A stretch of DNA of 64,000 nucleotides. It comes from Reyranella sp. Its GTDB lineage: Bacteria; Pseudomonadota; Alphaproteobacteria; Reyranellales; Reyranellaceae. Position numbers and translations under genes: made by a program. Within the stretch, counting starts at the first letter, position 1. The number at the start of each line of letters is the position of its first letter. Location: assembly GCA_019750135.1 (NCBI GenBank), contig JAIEOV010000062.1, forward strand, positions 95,436 through 159,435, in the 5' to 3' direction. The notes beneath the pieces are model-generated. The model was not told the DNA's origin, did no database searches, and was given only the letters and a program-made list of their open reading frames with translations. Below, piece after piece: positions 1-7,852 of this stretch.

Positions 1-1
1 C

Positions 2-622
2 GTCCTGCTCGTCGAACTGCCGACGATCTGGCAGCAGGCGGTGCCGACCGTGCGCGACACCCTGGCGGGCTTCGCCATCGCCACCCTGTTCGGCGTCGGC
101 CTGGCCTCATTGCTGAGCTTCAGCCGCCTGTTGCGCGATGCGATCTATCCTTTGATCATCGTCATCCAACTCGTGCCCAAGATCGCCTGGACCCCGCTTT
201 TCATCGTCTGGGTCGGCATTGGCTGGCAATCGCGGCTGACGGTCGCGGCGTTCATCGCCTTTTTTCCGATCTTCATCGCCATGATGGCGGGCCTCGAATC
301 GACCGACCGTTCCCTGGTGCGGCTGTGCCGCGGACTGACGGCAAGTGCATGGCGTACCTTCTGGCTGGTGCGCTTCCCGGCCTCGATGCCCTACCTGTTC
401 GCCGGCCTGAAGATCGGCATCACGCTGTCGGTGATCGGCGTCATCGTCGCGGAGTTCATCTCCTCGTCGGAAGGGCTGGGCTTTCTCATCCTGAAAGCGG
501 CGGCGCTGTTGCAAACCGACCTCATCCTGGCGGCCATCGCCGTGCTCTGCGTCGTCGGGCTCGCCTGCTACGGCGCGGTGCACGCGGGCGAACTGGCGAT
601 CCGTCGCTGGCAGGGCGAATGA
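2..622 (+). CDS. ABC transporter permease, NitT/TauT type (5' end cut by window)
   Basis: Inner-membrane permease of a nitrate/sulfonate/taurine-class ABC importer. The frame is open to the first bases of the window, so the start lies upstream and about 207 codons are visible. Several hydrophobic segments are present. The cytoplasmic coupling loop is seen as CRGLTASAWRTFWLVRFPAS followed by PYLFAGLKIG, the usual EAA-loop region of SsuC/TauC-like permeases. The stop overlaps the next start (ATGA at 619), so the two permeases are translationally coupled. The ATPase and binding protein are presumably upstream of the window. Substrate cannot be read from the permease. Confidence 0.9.
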   Translation, partial: VLLVELPTIWQQAVPTVRDTLAGFAIATLFGVGLASLLSFSRLLRDAIYPLIIVIQLVPKIAWTPLFIVWVGIGWQSRLTVAAFIAFFPIFIAMMAGLESTDRSLVRLCRGLTASAWRTFWLVRFPASMPYLFAGLKIGITLSVIGVIVAEFISSSEGLGFLILKAAALLQTDLILAAIAVLCVVGLACYGAVHAGELAIRRWQGE

Positions 623-1431
623 CCGACATCGGCCTGCCCCTTGTCCGCCCCGCCTCCTGGGACCTCGCCGGCCTCGGCCGCCACGCGCTGCGCGTCGTCG
701 CTCCGCCCGCCGTCACGGCCGGCCTGCTGTTCGCCGCCTGGGAGGGCGCGACGAGGAGCGGTCTCGTCACACCGCGCCTGCTGCCCGCGCCGGGCAAGGT
801 CTGGGACACGCTGGTTCGTTCGTTGGGCGTGCTGCTGGAACAGGCGCAGCCGACCTTCTGGGGCGCCGTCGCCGGCATCCTGCTGGCCGCCGCCCTCGGC
901 ATCTTTCTGGGCGCGGCCGTCTCCTATTCACGCACGCTGATGCAGACGGTCTATCCGACCATCGTCTTCTTCCAGCTCATCCCCAAGGTGGCGCTGGCGC
1001 CGGTGTTCCTGCTCTGGTTCGGCACCGGGTTCGCGGCCAACGTACTCTTCTCGGTATTCATCGCCTTCTTCCCTGTCGTGGTGGCGACGATCGCCGGCCT
1101 GCAGGCCGCGCCGCCGGGCTACGAGCGGCTCTGCCGCAGCCTGATGATGCCACGCTGGCGGATGTTCCTGACCGTGAAGCTGCCCTTCGCCCTGCCGCAC
1201 ATCTTCGCCGGCCTGCGCATCGGTGTGACATTCGCGGTGATCGGCGTCGTGCTGGGCGAGTTCATCACCGCCCAGACGGGATTGGGCTACATCATCCTGT
1301 TCTCGGCGAACAACTTCGAGACCGCGCTGCTGCTGGCCGCCATCCTGCTGCTGTGCGGCGTCGGCATCGTGCTGTTCGCCTTCTTCCTGGCGCTCGAGAC
1401 CGTCGTCACGCGGCTGTACGACAGCCGATAG
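619..1431 (+). CDS. ABC transporter permease, NitT/TauT type
   Basis: Second permease of the same importer, 270 aa. I chose the ATG at 619 because it overlaps the previous stop in ATGA; the longer open frame upstream is only a shadow of the first permease. The protein has an N-terminal cytoplasmic stretch, about six membrane segments and the coupling loop CRSLMMPRWRMFLTVKLPFA followed by LPHIFAGLRIG. Two different permeases in tandem suggest a heterodimeric channel, which is less common in this family than a homodimer. It converges with the minus-strand gene that ends at 1434, leaving only 2 bases between them. Confidence 0.9.
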   Translation: MTDIGLPLVRPASWDLAGLGRHALRVVAPPAVTAGLLFAAWEGATRSGLVTPRLLPAPGKVWDTLVRSLGVLLEQAQPTFWGAVAGILLAAALGIFLGAAVSYSRTLMQTVYPTIVFFQLIPKVALAPVFLLWFGTGFAANVLFSVFIAFFPVVVATIAGLQAAPPGYERLCRSLMMPRWRMFLTVKLPFALPHIFAGLRIGVTFAVIGVVLGEFITAQTGLGYIILFSANNFETALLLAAILLLCGVGIVLFAFFLALETVVTRLYDSR

Positions 1432-1433
1432 GC

Positions 1434-2189
1434 CTATTTGACGTCCGGGGCCTCGGCGAGCTGCCGCTGAGGCAGGCCGGCGATCTCGGCGATCAGTTTC
1501 TTGGTCAGCGCCCGGCCGAATGCTTCATGGGTTTCGGCGACGACTGTGAATGCACCGAATCCGCCGATGACGTTGTCCTGGAAGTACTTCTCCAGGCCGC
1601 CCGGCGGATTGGTGTGTTCGGGGCGGAACGATTCGGAAAGCGGCGTCAGGATGACTAGGGCATTGATGGTGATGTTCTTGGCAAGAGCGTCGTCGCGGGC
1701 GTCGGTTACCGAGCGGCCGGAGTTGTTGTTGCCGTCGCCGGAAATGTCGATGACCCGCCGCTCCGTCCTGAAGGGCGCACGCTCGAGCTGAGTCACGGAG
1801 AAGTCGATGGCGTTGCTGATCGATGTGCTGCCGGCGAACGATCGCGGCAGCTCGACCAGCTTGTCGCCGAAGCTGCGCGCCGCCTCGCCGTCGTCGATCA
1901 CGGTCCAGTCGATCACGACGTTCTGCTGGCCCGCGGTCGCCCATTCGAGGAAGCAGATGGCAATGCGCCGATTGGGGCCGGAGGTGATGGCCTTCACCAC
2001 CTCGGGATGGGTAATGGCCGCGGCCGCCCCCTCGCGTTGCAGCTTGAACTTGGGCTCGGTCACGCTGCGCGAAACGTCGGCTGCCAGCACCAGCAGCAGA
2101 TCGACTGGCTCGGCCGCCCGCACGGCCGGCGGGGAAAGCGTCAATACCAAGCCCAGCAGCGCCGCTGCCATTCTCATCGCGTGCGTCAT
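1434..2189 (-). CDS. DUF1194-type secreted von Willebrand factor A-like protein
   Basis: A 251-aa protein with an N-terminal signal peptide (hydrophobic run ending near PPAVRAAEP). A VWA-like domain follows. LVLAADVSRSV carries the DxSxS metal-ion-dependent adhesion motif, and ISGDGNNNSG is a typical second loop. This matches the DUF1194 family, whose function is unknown; the VWA fold suggests ligand or metal binding in the periplasm. I took the ATG at 2189 (MTHAM); the ATG at 2177 (MRMAAALL) is equally possible. The gene lies 31 bases after the amidohydrolase on the same strand. Confidence 0.8.
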   Translation of the reverse strand: MTHAMRMAAALLGLVLTLSPPAVRAAEPVDLLLVLAADVSRSVTEPKFKLQREGAAAAITHPEVVKAITSGPNRRIAICFLEWATAGQQNVVIDWTVIDDGEAARSFGDKLVELPRSFAGSTSISNAIDFSVTQLERAPFRTERRVIDISGDGNNNSGRSVTDARDDALAKNITINALVILTPLSESFRPEHTNPPGGLEKYFQDNVIGGFGAFTVVAETHEAFGRALTKKLIAEIAGLPQRQLAEAPDVK

Positions 2190-2220
2190 CGGTCGATCCT
2201 TTGCCGGCCCATGCAAAAGC

Positions 2221-3279
2221 CTACGGCAATGAGATCGCGAATGCAGCAAGCCCGTTTGCATAGGCTATGGCCTTCTGCTGTTCCGAACTGAGCGACGACA
2301 GTGCCTGCAGGTTCTCCTCGGGCGCGGGCCAGGTCGTCTTGTCCAGTACGTCATCCGCCACGTGGGGGCGAAAAAACGGATGGTCTGTCCCGAACATGAT
2401 CCTGGCCGGATCGGCGAAGGCCGTCAGCGCGGCGAGCGCCGGCCCGTGATAGGCGATCGAATCGTACCAGCACTGGCGCAAGTAATGGCTGGGCGGCTTG
2501 GGCAGGCCGAAATCCTTGGAAATGTCGTTCTTCACGCAGGAATCGAGCCGGCCGGCAAGGTAGGGCAGCGTGCCGCCGGCATGCGCGATCAGCAGCTTCA
2601 GGCCGGGATGGCGCTCGAGCACGCCGCGCAGGATCAGCAGGGCGACCGCGATCGACGTCTCGAAGGTGAAGCCCAGCGCCAGCATCATCGCATGGCCGGT
2701 ATCCGGAAACAGGTTCTGGCCGACGCCGTAGTGCGGATGAATGAAGACGAAGAGGCCGGCGTCGGCCGCCGCCTTCCAGATCGGCTCGAAGTCGGGATCG
2801 TCCAGGCCCCTGCCGCGCCCGGCCGAGCCGATAATGACGCCGCGCATATGGGAGTGCCCGGCGATGCGCTTCAGCTCGGCGGCACAGGTCTCCGGCCGTT
2901 GCAACGGCAGCACGCCGAAGCCGAGCAACCGGCCGGCCGAAGCCGCGCAGATCTCTTCGAGATCGTCATTCAGTTGCTCGGCCAAGGCGGGCGCCTCATC
3001 GGGCTCGACGAAGTCGATCCACGGATTGGCCGAGCTCACCACCGAGACGGCGATGCCGTGCTTGTCCATGAAAGCAAGCTTGCGGCTCACCTCATGGAAT
3101 TCCCCGCCGATCGGCCGTCCGGCCGAGGTCGAGGTGTCGTTTTCCTCGTCGGGCAGGATCACCAGCCGATCGCCGCCTGCGCGCGAGACAATGCTCGGCA
3201 CCTTCGTGCGCTGCCGCAGCAAGGCGACGTAGCGCGGCAGGTACATGTGGGTGTGGACGTCGATCAGCGGCAGGGACAT
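2221..3279 (-). CDS. Amidohydrolase family 2 (ACMSD-like) metal-dependent hydrolase
   Basis: A 352-aa TIM-barrel hydrolase of the amidohydrolase-2 (ACMSD-related) family. Metal and active-site motifs are in the expected order: IDVHTHMY near the N-terminus, VFIHPHY mid-protein, IAHAGGTLPYL and MFGTDHPFF near the C-terminus. Members decarboxylate or hydrolyse aromatic or keto-acid intermediates; the substrate here is unknown. Start chosen at ATG 3279; an in-frame GTG at 3285 would add two residues. It sits 27 bases downstream of the PEP-mutase-like gene and probably shares its transcript. Confidence 0.82.
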   Translation of the reverse strand: MSLPLIDVHTHMYLPRYVALLRQRTKVPSIVSRAGGDRLVILPDEENDTSTSAGRPIGGEFHEVSRKLAFMDKHGIAVSVVSSANPWIDFVEPDEAPALAEQLNDDLEEICAASAGRLLGFGVLPLQRPETCAAELKRIAGHSHMRGVIIGSAGRGRGLDDPDFEPIWKAAADAGLFVFIHPHYGVGQNLFPDTGHAMMLALGFTFETSIAVALLILRGVLERHPGLKLLIAHAGGTLPYLAGRLDSCVKNDISKDFGLPKPPSHYLRQCWYDSIAYHGPALAALTAFADPARIMFGTDHPFFRPHVADDVLDKTTWPAPEENLQALSSLSSEQQKAIAYANGLAAFAISLP

Positions 3280-3306
3280 ATCCACCGGGAAGCAAGCGGC
3301 GGGCCA

Positions 3307-4128
3307 CTAACCGGCCGCCGCGAACAGCTTGCGCACTTCACCCATGTCGGCGATGCGCTGCATCCAGGCGAACGAGCCCTCCTCCTTCATGGCCCGCGCG
3401 CCGTCGACGAAGGCGGCCAGCGCCAGCCGATTGAGGGCGCCGCCGACGCTGATGCGCTTGGCACCGGCCGCCGCCACGTCGGCCACGGTGATGCCGGGCT
3501 CGAGCCAGCCGGTCACCACGTTCAGCGGCCGGTCGATCGCCTCGACCACGGCGCGGATCTCGGCCGCGGTCTTGAGGCCCGGCGCATAGAGCACCTCGGC
3601 CCCGGCCGCCGAATAAGCCTGCAGGCGGCGGATGGTGTCGGCCATGTCGTTGCGGCCGCGGATCAGGTTCTCGGCCCGTGCGGTCAGCACGAAGGGCACC
3701 GGCAGGCTATTGGCAACAGCGACGGCGGCGCGGACGCGCTCGACCGCCAGGTCGAAGTCGTAGATCGGCGTCTTGGGGTCGTTCGAGTAGTCCTCGATCG
3801 AGCCGCCGGCCAGCCCTGCCTCGGCGGCCAGGCGGATGGTCTCGGCGGCGGCGGCCGGCTCGTGGGCGAAGCAGTTCTCCAGGTCGGCGTTCACCGGCAG
3901 GTCGGTCGCCTCGACGATCTCGCGGGCGTTGGCCAGCACCTCCTCGCGCGTCACGCCGCGGCGCCCATGGTTGTTGGCCACGCCGAGGCTGGTCGTGGCC
4001 AGCGCCTCGTAGCCCAGCCCCGCCAGGATCTTGGCCGTTCCGGCATCCCACGGGTTGGGAATGAGGAAGCAGCCTGGCTGCTGGTGCAATGCCCGGAATG
4101 CCGCCGTCTTCTCTGCCTGGGTGCGCAT
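3307..4128 (-). CDS. Isocitrate lyase/PEP mutase superfamily protein
   Basis: A 273-aa enzyme of the isocitrate lyase/phosphoenolpyruvate mutase superfamily. The N-terminal FLIPNPWDAGTAKILAGLGY, the LPVNADLEN loop and the GGSIEDYS segment (Mg-binding Asp/Glu positions) are typical. The family includes oxaloacetate decarboxylase-like and 2-methylisocitrate lyase-like C-C cleaving enzymes; I cannot say which reaction this one runs. The ATG at 4128 is chosen because AGGAG lies 8-9 bases upstream; a longer frame to 4170 would run into the promoter. It is transcribed divergently from the LysR regulator at 4221, its likely controller. Confidence 0.85.
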   Translation of the reverse strand: MRTQAEKTAAFRALHQQPGCFLIPNPWDAGTAKILAGLGYEALATTSLGVANNHGRRGVTREEVLANAREIVEATDLPVNADLENCFAHEPAAAAETIRLAAEAGLAGGSIEDYSNDPKTPIYDFDLAVERVRAAVAVANSLPVPFVLTARAENLIRGRNDMADTIRRLQAYSAAGAEVLYAPGLKTAAEIRAVVEAIDRPLNVVTGWLEPGITVADVAAAGAKRISVGGALNRLALAAFVDGARAMKEEGSFAWMQRIADMGEVRKLFAAAG

Positions 4129-4220
4129 GTGCCGTCTCCTTTGTTCCTCGCAAGGATCGCCACGGGACACTCTTCTGTCGAATGCATAGTATTTGCCAAC
4201 AGCATCAGGAAAACGGATCG
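4129..4220. promoter_or_regulatory. Divergent promoter region between PEP-mutase-like gene and LysR gene
   Basis: Ninety-two bases separate the divergent starts. This part is less GC-rich than its surroundings and contains the small palindrome ATGCAT at about 4181-4186. By analogy with LysR systems the regulator's binding site should be here, but I cannot fix it. Confidence 0.4.
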
Positions 4221-5132
4221 ATGGATATTGATGGCCTGAAGACCTTCGTCGCCATTGCCGAGCTCGGCGGCTTCACCCGAGCCGGCTCCCGCCTGCACCG
4301 CTCGCAGCCGGCGATCAGTCGGCGGCTGGGTCTGTTGGAACAGGAGCTGGGCGCCCCTTTGTTCGATCGCCTGCGCGGCCGGGCGCGGCTAACCGAGGCG
4401 GGACGCGCCTTCCGCCCACACGCCGAAGCCGCCCTGGCGGCGCTGAAGGACGGCCAGGAAGCCGTGCGCGACCTGCAGTCGGGCTTGTCGGGCAGCCTGT
4501 CGCTCGCCCTGGTCGGGACGTTGGCCGACACCCGCATCGTCGACATGCTGAGCCGCTTCCGCCGGCGGGCGCGCGGTGTCAGGCTCGAGCTGCGCACCGC
4601 CTCGAGTGCCGAGGTCACCGACCTCGTGCGCCGAGGCGAGGTCACGCTCGGCCTGCGCTACTTCTTTGCCGACGGGGCAGACCTCGTCACCCATGCAGCC
4701 GGTGCAGAAGCAATGCTGGTGGTGGCGGCTGCCGGTCATCCGCTGGCCGGCCGGCGGGTGCGCAACGTCAAAGCGTTGCGCGGCGAGCGCTGGATCGGCT
4801 TTCCACCGGTGCGCAACGAGCGCGATTCGTCGGGCCATCTGTTGGCGCGCCAGCTGGTACGGGCCGGCCTCGACGACGCCGACGTCACCCTGATCGACAG
4901 CCTGACGGCGCAGAAGCGGCTGGCCCAGGCCGGCTTCGGGCTGGCCCTGATCCCCGAAAGCAGCGTGCGCGACGAGTTGCGCCAGGGCCTGCTCGCGATC
5001 CTGGATGTGCCGGCGCTGCGTTCGGTCAACCCGATCACCGCCATCCATCGCCGCAACGCCTATCTCAGCCCGGCGGCGAAGGCCTTGCTGGCGCTACTGA
5101 CGGAGAAGCCGCTGAAGCCGGGACGCGTCTGA
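4221..5132 (+). CDS. LysR family transcriptional regulator
   Basis: A 303-aa regulator. The N-terminal winged helix-turn-helix is clear: MDIDGLKTFVAIAELGGFTR, then AGSRLHRSQPAISRRLGLLE. An effector-binding domain of usual length follows. The start at 4221 gives the canonical MDIDGLKTF opening and has AGGA about 9 bases upstream. The frame open from 4089 crosses the divergent promoter and is rejected. It probably controls the divergent PEP-mutase/amidohydrolase/DUF1194 genes. It converges on the amidase at 5174 with a strong hairpin between them. Confidence 0.92.
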   Translation: MDIDGLKTFVAIAELGGFTRAGSRLHRSQPAISRRLGLLEQELGAPLFDRLRGRARLTEAGRAFRPHAEAALAALKDGQEAVRDLQSGLSGSLSLALVGTLADTRIVDMLSRFRRRARGVRLELRTASSAEVTDLVRRGEVTLGLRYFFADGADLVTHAAGAEAMLVVAAAGHPLAGRRVRNVKALRGERWIGFPPVRNERDSSGHLLARQLVRAGLDDADVTLIDSLTAQKRLAQAGFGLALIPESSVRDELRQGLLAILDVPALRSVNPITAIHRRNAYLSPAAKALLALLTEKPLKPGRV

Positions 5133-5134
5133 TT

Positions 5135-5173
5135 TCTTCCGGACCGCCGGCCTCAGGCCGGCGGTCCGGAAGA
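5135..5173. terminator. 39-bp perfect hairpin between convergent genes
   Basis: Two 19-base arms (TCTTCCGGACCGCCGGCCT and its exact reverse complement) flank one central C. The hairpin fills the gap between the LysR stop (5130-5132) and the amidase stop (5174-5176). In this position it would act as a terminator for both strands. There is no long T-run, so it is not a classic intrinsic terminator. Confidence 0.65.
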
Positions 5174-6562
5174 TCATGACGCCATCGCCGGCCGCTTCGC
5201 CCGCCACGGCATCGCCGTCTCGTAGGCGTGGGCGGCACGGAACAGCGTCGGCTCGGTGAACGGCTTGCCGGCGAGCTGCATGGAGATCGGCAGTCCGCCC
5301 TCGCCGAAGCCGGTACATATGCTGATCGCCGGAAAACCGGTGACGTTGCACGGCATGGTGAAGGACGGCTTCTCGATGCCCGACCACTTGGGCACGTTGT
5401 CGATGCGCGGCGCCTCGGCGGGGGCCGACGCCATGACGATGACGTCGAGGTCGGCCATTGCGTCGGCCATCTCCCGGCACAGCACGCGGCGGCGGCGCGT
5501 CGCCTGCACGATGTCGGGCCCGGTCAGCATTGCCGCGAGCGCCACGCGATCGCGCAGCATCTCGCTGTAGTCGTTGAAGCGCTCGCGCAGCCATGGGCCG
5601 TGCAGGGCAAAGGCCTCGGTGATCATGATCAGCCAGCCGACCGCGAAGTACTCGACCATGGGCGACAGGGTGATGTCGCGGACCTCGGCCCCCTCCTTGC
5701 GGAAGAAGTCCAGCGCGGCGTCGATGCCGGCGCGCGTGGTATCCGATGCGCGATTGTCAGTCTCGAAGAAATGCCGGACGACGCCGATGCGCAGGCCCTT
5801 CGCGCCCTTGCCGAGCTCGGCGGTGAAGTCCGGCACCGGACGGTTGGCGCTCGCCGGGTCTTCGGGATCGTGACCAGCCATGCCCTGCAGCAGCAGAGCG
5901 CAGTCCTCGGCAGTCCAGGCCATCGGCCCGGCATGGTCGAGCGAATAGGCGAGCGGCAGGATGCCGACGCGGCTGGACAAGCCATAGGTCGGCTTGATGC
6001 CGGCGATGCCGCAGAGCGCCGCCGGGCCGCGGATCGAACCGCCGGTGTCCGAGCCGGTGCCGCCCAGGATCAGTCCGGCCGCGACCGCCGCTCCGGTGCC
6101 CGAGGACGACCCGGCCGTGAAGTGCTCGCGGTTCCACGGATTGCGGGCCGGCGGCCACGGCAGGTCGAAGGACGGTCCGCCAAAGGCGAACTCGTGGGTC
6201 GAGAGCTTGCCCAGCATCACCGTGCCCGCCTCCGCCCACTTGGCGACGGTGCGTGCATCGCGCGTCGGCACGTTGTCCTTCAGGAGCTTGGAGTGTGCCG
6301 TCGTCCGGATGCCGGCGGTATTGTAGATGTCCTTGTGGGCGATCGGGATGCCGTCGAGCTTGCCGTGCAGCTTCCCCGACATCTGCCGCGCTTCGGCTGC
6401 CTTGGCGTCGGCCAGCGCCCGTTCTTCCGTCACCATCAGGAAGGCATTGAGCTGCGGATCGAGGCGCTTGATGCGGTCGAGGTGAGTCTTGGCGAGCTCG
6501 ACCGGCGACAGCTTCTTGGTCGCAATCAGCTTTGCGGCCTCGGCAATGGTCAGGATCGACAT
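5174..6562 (-). CDS. Amidase signature family protein (AtzE/GatA-like)
   Basis: A 462-aa amidase-signature hydrolase. The Ser-cisSer-Lys triad is present: Lys in PIAHKDIYNTAG, then the Gly/Ser-rich AGSSSGTGAAVAAG and GSDTGGSIRGPAALCG. These enzymes hydrolyse amides or carboxybiuret-like compounds. The ATG at 6562 is chosen because it overlaps the stop of the small upstream gene (TGATG), showing translational coupling; the open frame upstream to 6781 is a shadow. The coupled partner resembles AtzG, so a GatAC-like two-subunit amidase is likely. The substrate is unknown. Confidence 0.88.
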   Translation of the reverse strand: MSILTIAEAAKLIATKKLSPVELAKTHLDRIKRLDPQLNAFLMVTEERALADAKAAEARQMSGKLHGKLDGIPIAHKDIYNTAGIRTTAHSKLLKDNVPTRDARTVAKWAEAGTVMLGKLSTHEFAFGGPSFDLPWPPARNPWNREHFTAGSSSGTGAAVAAGLILGGTGSDTGGSIRGPAALCGIAGIKPTYGLSSRVGILPLAYSLDHAGPMAWTAEDCALLLQGMAGHDPEDPASANRPVPDFTAELGKGAKGLRIGVVRHFFETDNRASDTTRAGIDAALDFFRKEGAEVRDITLSPMVEYFAVGWLIMITEAFALHGPWLRERFNDYSEMLRDRVALAAMLTGPDIVQATRRRRVLCREMADAMADLDVIVMASAPAEAPRIDNVPKWSGIEKPSFTMPCNVTGFPAISICTGFGEGGLPISMQLAGKPFTEPTLFRAAHAYETAMPWRAKRPAMAS

Positions 6563-6756
6563 CACTTCTGCTCCACGTCGAAGGTGAGAGCAGGTTCGGC
6601 TTCGCGCGGCAGCGGCGCGTTCACTCGTGCAATCAGGGCCTGGAAGATCGCGGCTCCCGGCAGGATCCCCTTCACCTGGTCCGGCGTGAGGGTTAGGCCG
6701 GCACGCTTCAGAATGGCATCGAGTTCGGCTTCGTCGATCGAGGGAGGCACGGGCAT
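6562..6756 (-). CDS. AtzG-like (DUF4089-type) small amidase partner
   Basis: A 64-aa protein directly upstream of, and coupled to, the amidase (TGATG overlap). It is mostly helical. The segment LDAILKRAGLTLTPDQ and a C-terminal PLPREAEPALTF resemble AtzG/DUF4089 proteins, which form a GatC-like subunit wrapping the amidase AtzE. AAAGGA lies right before the ATG, an unusually short spacing. The start is divergent from the enolase-family gene at 6790, with 33 bases between them. Assignment rests on the C-terminal motif and on context. Confidence 0.65.
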   Translation of the reverse strand: MPVPPSIDEAELDAILKRAGLTLTPDQVKGILPGAAIFQALIARVNAPLPREAEPALTFDVEQK

Positions 6757-6789
6757 TCCTTTCGTCTTCAAGAGAGCGCACGATAGCGC

Positions 6790-7851
6790 ATGATCATCGA
6801 TCGCATAGAGCCTATCGCCCTGCGGATTCCCAAGTCGACGGGCGGCGCCGACGCGCTGCATCTCGTCCTATGCAAGGTCACTGCCAAGTCGGGCCGGGTC
6901 GGCTACGGCGAGTGTCTGTGCCTGCGGCCGGCCATGCAGCAGAGCCTGATTGCCGCCATGCGCGATGTCCTCGCGCCGCTGTTTCTCGGCCAATCGGTGG
7001 ACGACCGAGAGCGCCTGAATGTCGACGCGCGCGTGCGTTTCGCCTCGTTCGGCCGCGCGGGCACCAACATCAACGCCCTCGCCGCGATCGACATGGCGCT
7101 GTGGGACATTGCCGGAAAGGCCGCGGGCCGCTCGCTCTCCGATCTGCTGGGCGGCGCGGTGCGGACGCGCGTGCCGGTGATGGCGAGCCTCGATCGCTAC
7201 AACGACGCCGCCAAGGTCACGGCGCGCATCGAGCAGGCGCTGGCGGCCAAGGTCGGTGCCGTCAAAGTCCACGAGTTCGATCTCGACGTCATCGAAGCGG
7301 CAAGGAAGGTCGTCGGGCCGCACCTGCCGTTCGTCGCGGACTGCAACAACGCCCACACCCTGGCCGACGTCTCTGCCAGCCTCGCGCGCTGGCAGGCGCT
7401 CGACCTGCTGTGGCTGGAAGATCCGGTCTGGCCACCGGAAGCCCTTCTCGCCGGCCCGTCGCTGCCGCGAATCACCGTCGGCCTCGGCGCAGATCTCGGC
7501 TCGGCCGAGCAGCTCGCGGTCTATGCCAAGGCGCCGGTCGGCGTGCTGCAGCCCGACATCTGCATGATTGGCGGCGTGTCGGAGAACCGGCGCGCCGTGT
7601 CGTTGCTCGGCCCGCGCGGCGTTTCGATCGCGCCGCACACCCCGTTCATCGGGCCAGCCGGGCTCGCCACCCTGCACTTCCTGGCGACGATGAAGGCGCC
7701 CGCCTACTACGCCGTCATCGAGGCCCTGCCGCACATGGACATGTACGGCGACAGCGGGCTGACGCGTTGCCAGCCCGAGCTCACTGTCCCGACCGGACCC
7801 GGGCTGGGCTTCGATCCGGATCCGGCCTTCCTGGAACGCTACCGGCTATAG
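6790..7851 (+). CDS. Enolase superfamily (mandelate racemase/muconate lactonizing) protein
   Basis: A 353-aa enzyme with the two-domain enolase-superfamily layout: an N-terminal capping domain and a barrel starting near residue 130. Barrel motifs in order are AVKVHEFD (a KxH acid/base pair), FVADCNNAH (metal Asp), LLWLEDPVW (metal Glu), QPDICMIGG and IAPHTPF (Asp-His dyad). The third metal ligand position, normally Glu in GEN, reads GADLGS, so Ala replaces Glu and an Asp follows. It may be a dehydratase or racemase of an acid sugar or amino acid derivative. It converges with the gene ending at 7853, one base after its stop. Confidence 0.82.
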   Translation: MIIDRIEPIALRIPKSTGGADALHLVLCKVTAKSGRVGYGECLCLRPAMQQSLIAAMRDVLAPLFLGQSVDDRERLNVDARVRFASFGRAGTNINALAAIDMALWDIAGKAAGRSLSDLLGGAVRTRVPVMASLDRYNDAAKVTARIEQALAAKVGAVKVHEFDLDVIEAARKVVGPHLPFVADCNNAHTLADVSASLARWQALDLLWLEDPVWPPEALLAGPSLPRITVGLGADLGSAEQLAVYAKAPVGVLQPDICMIGGVSENRRAVSLLGPRGVSIAPHTPFIGPAGLATLHFLATMKAPAYYAVIEALPHMDMYGDSGLTRCQPELTVPTGPGLGFDPDPAFLERYRL

Positions 7852-7852
7852 G

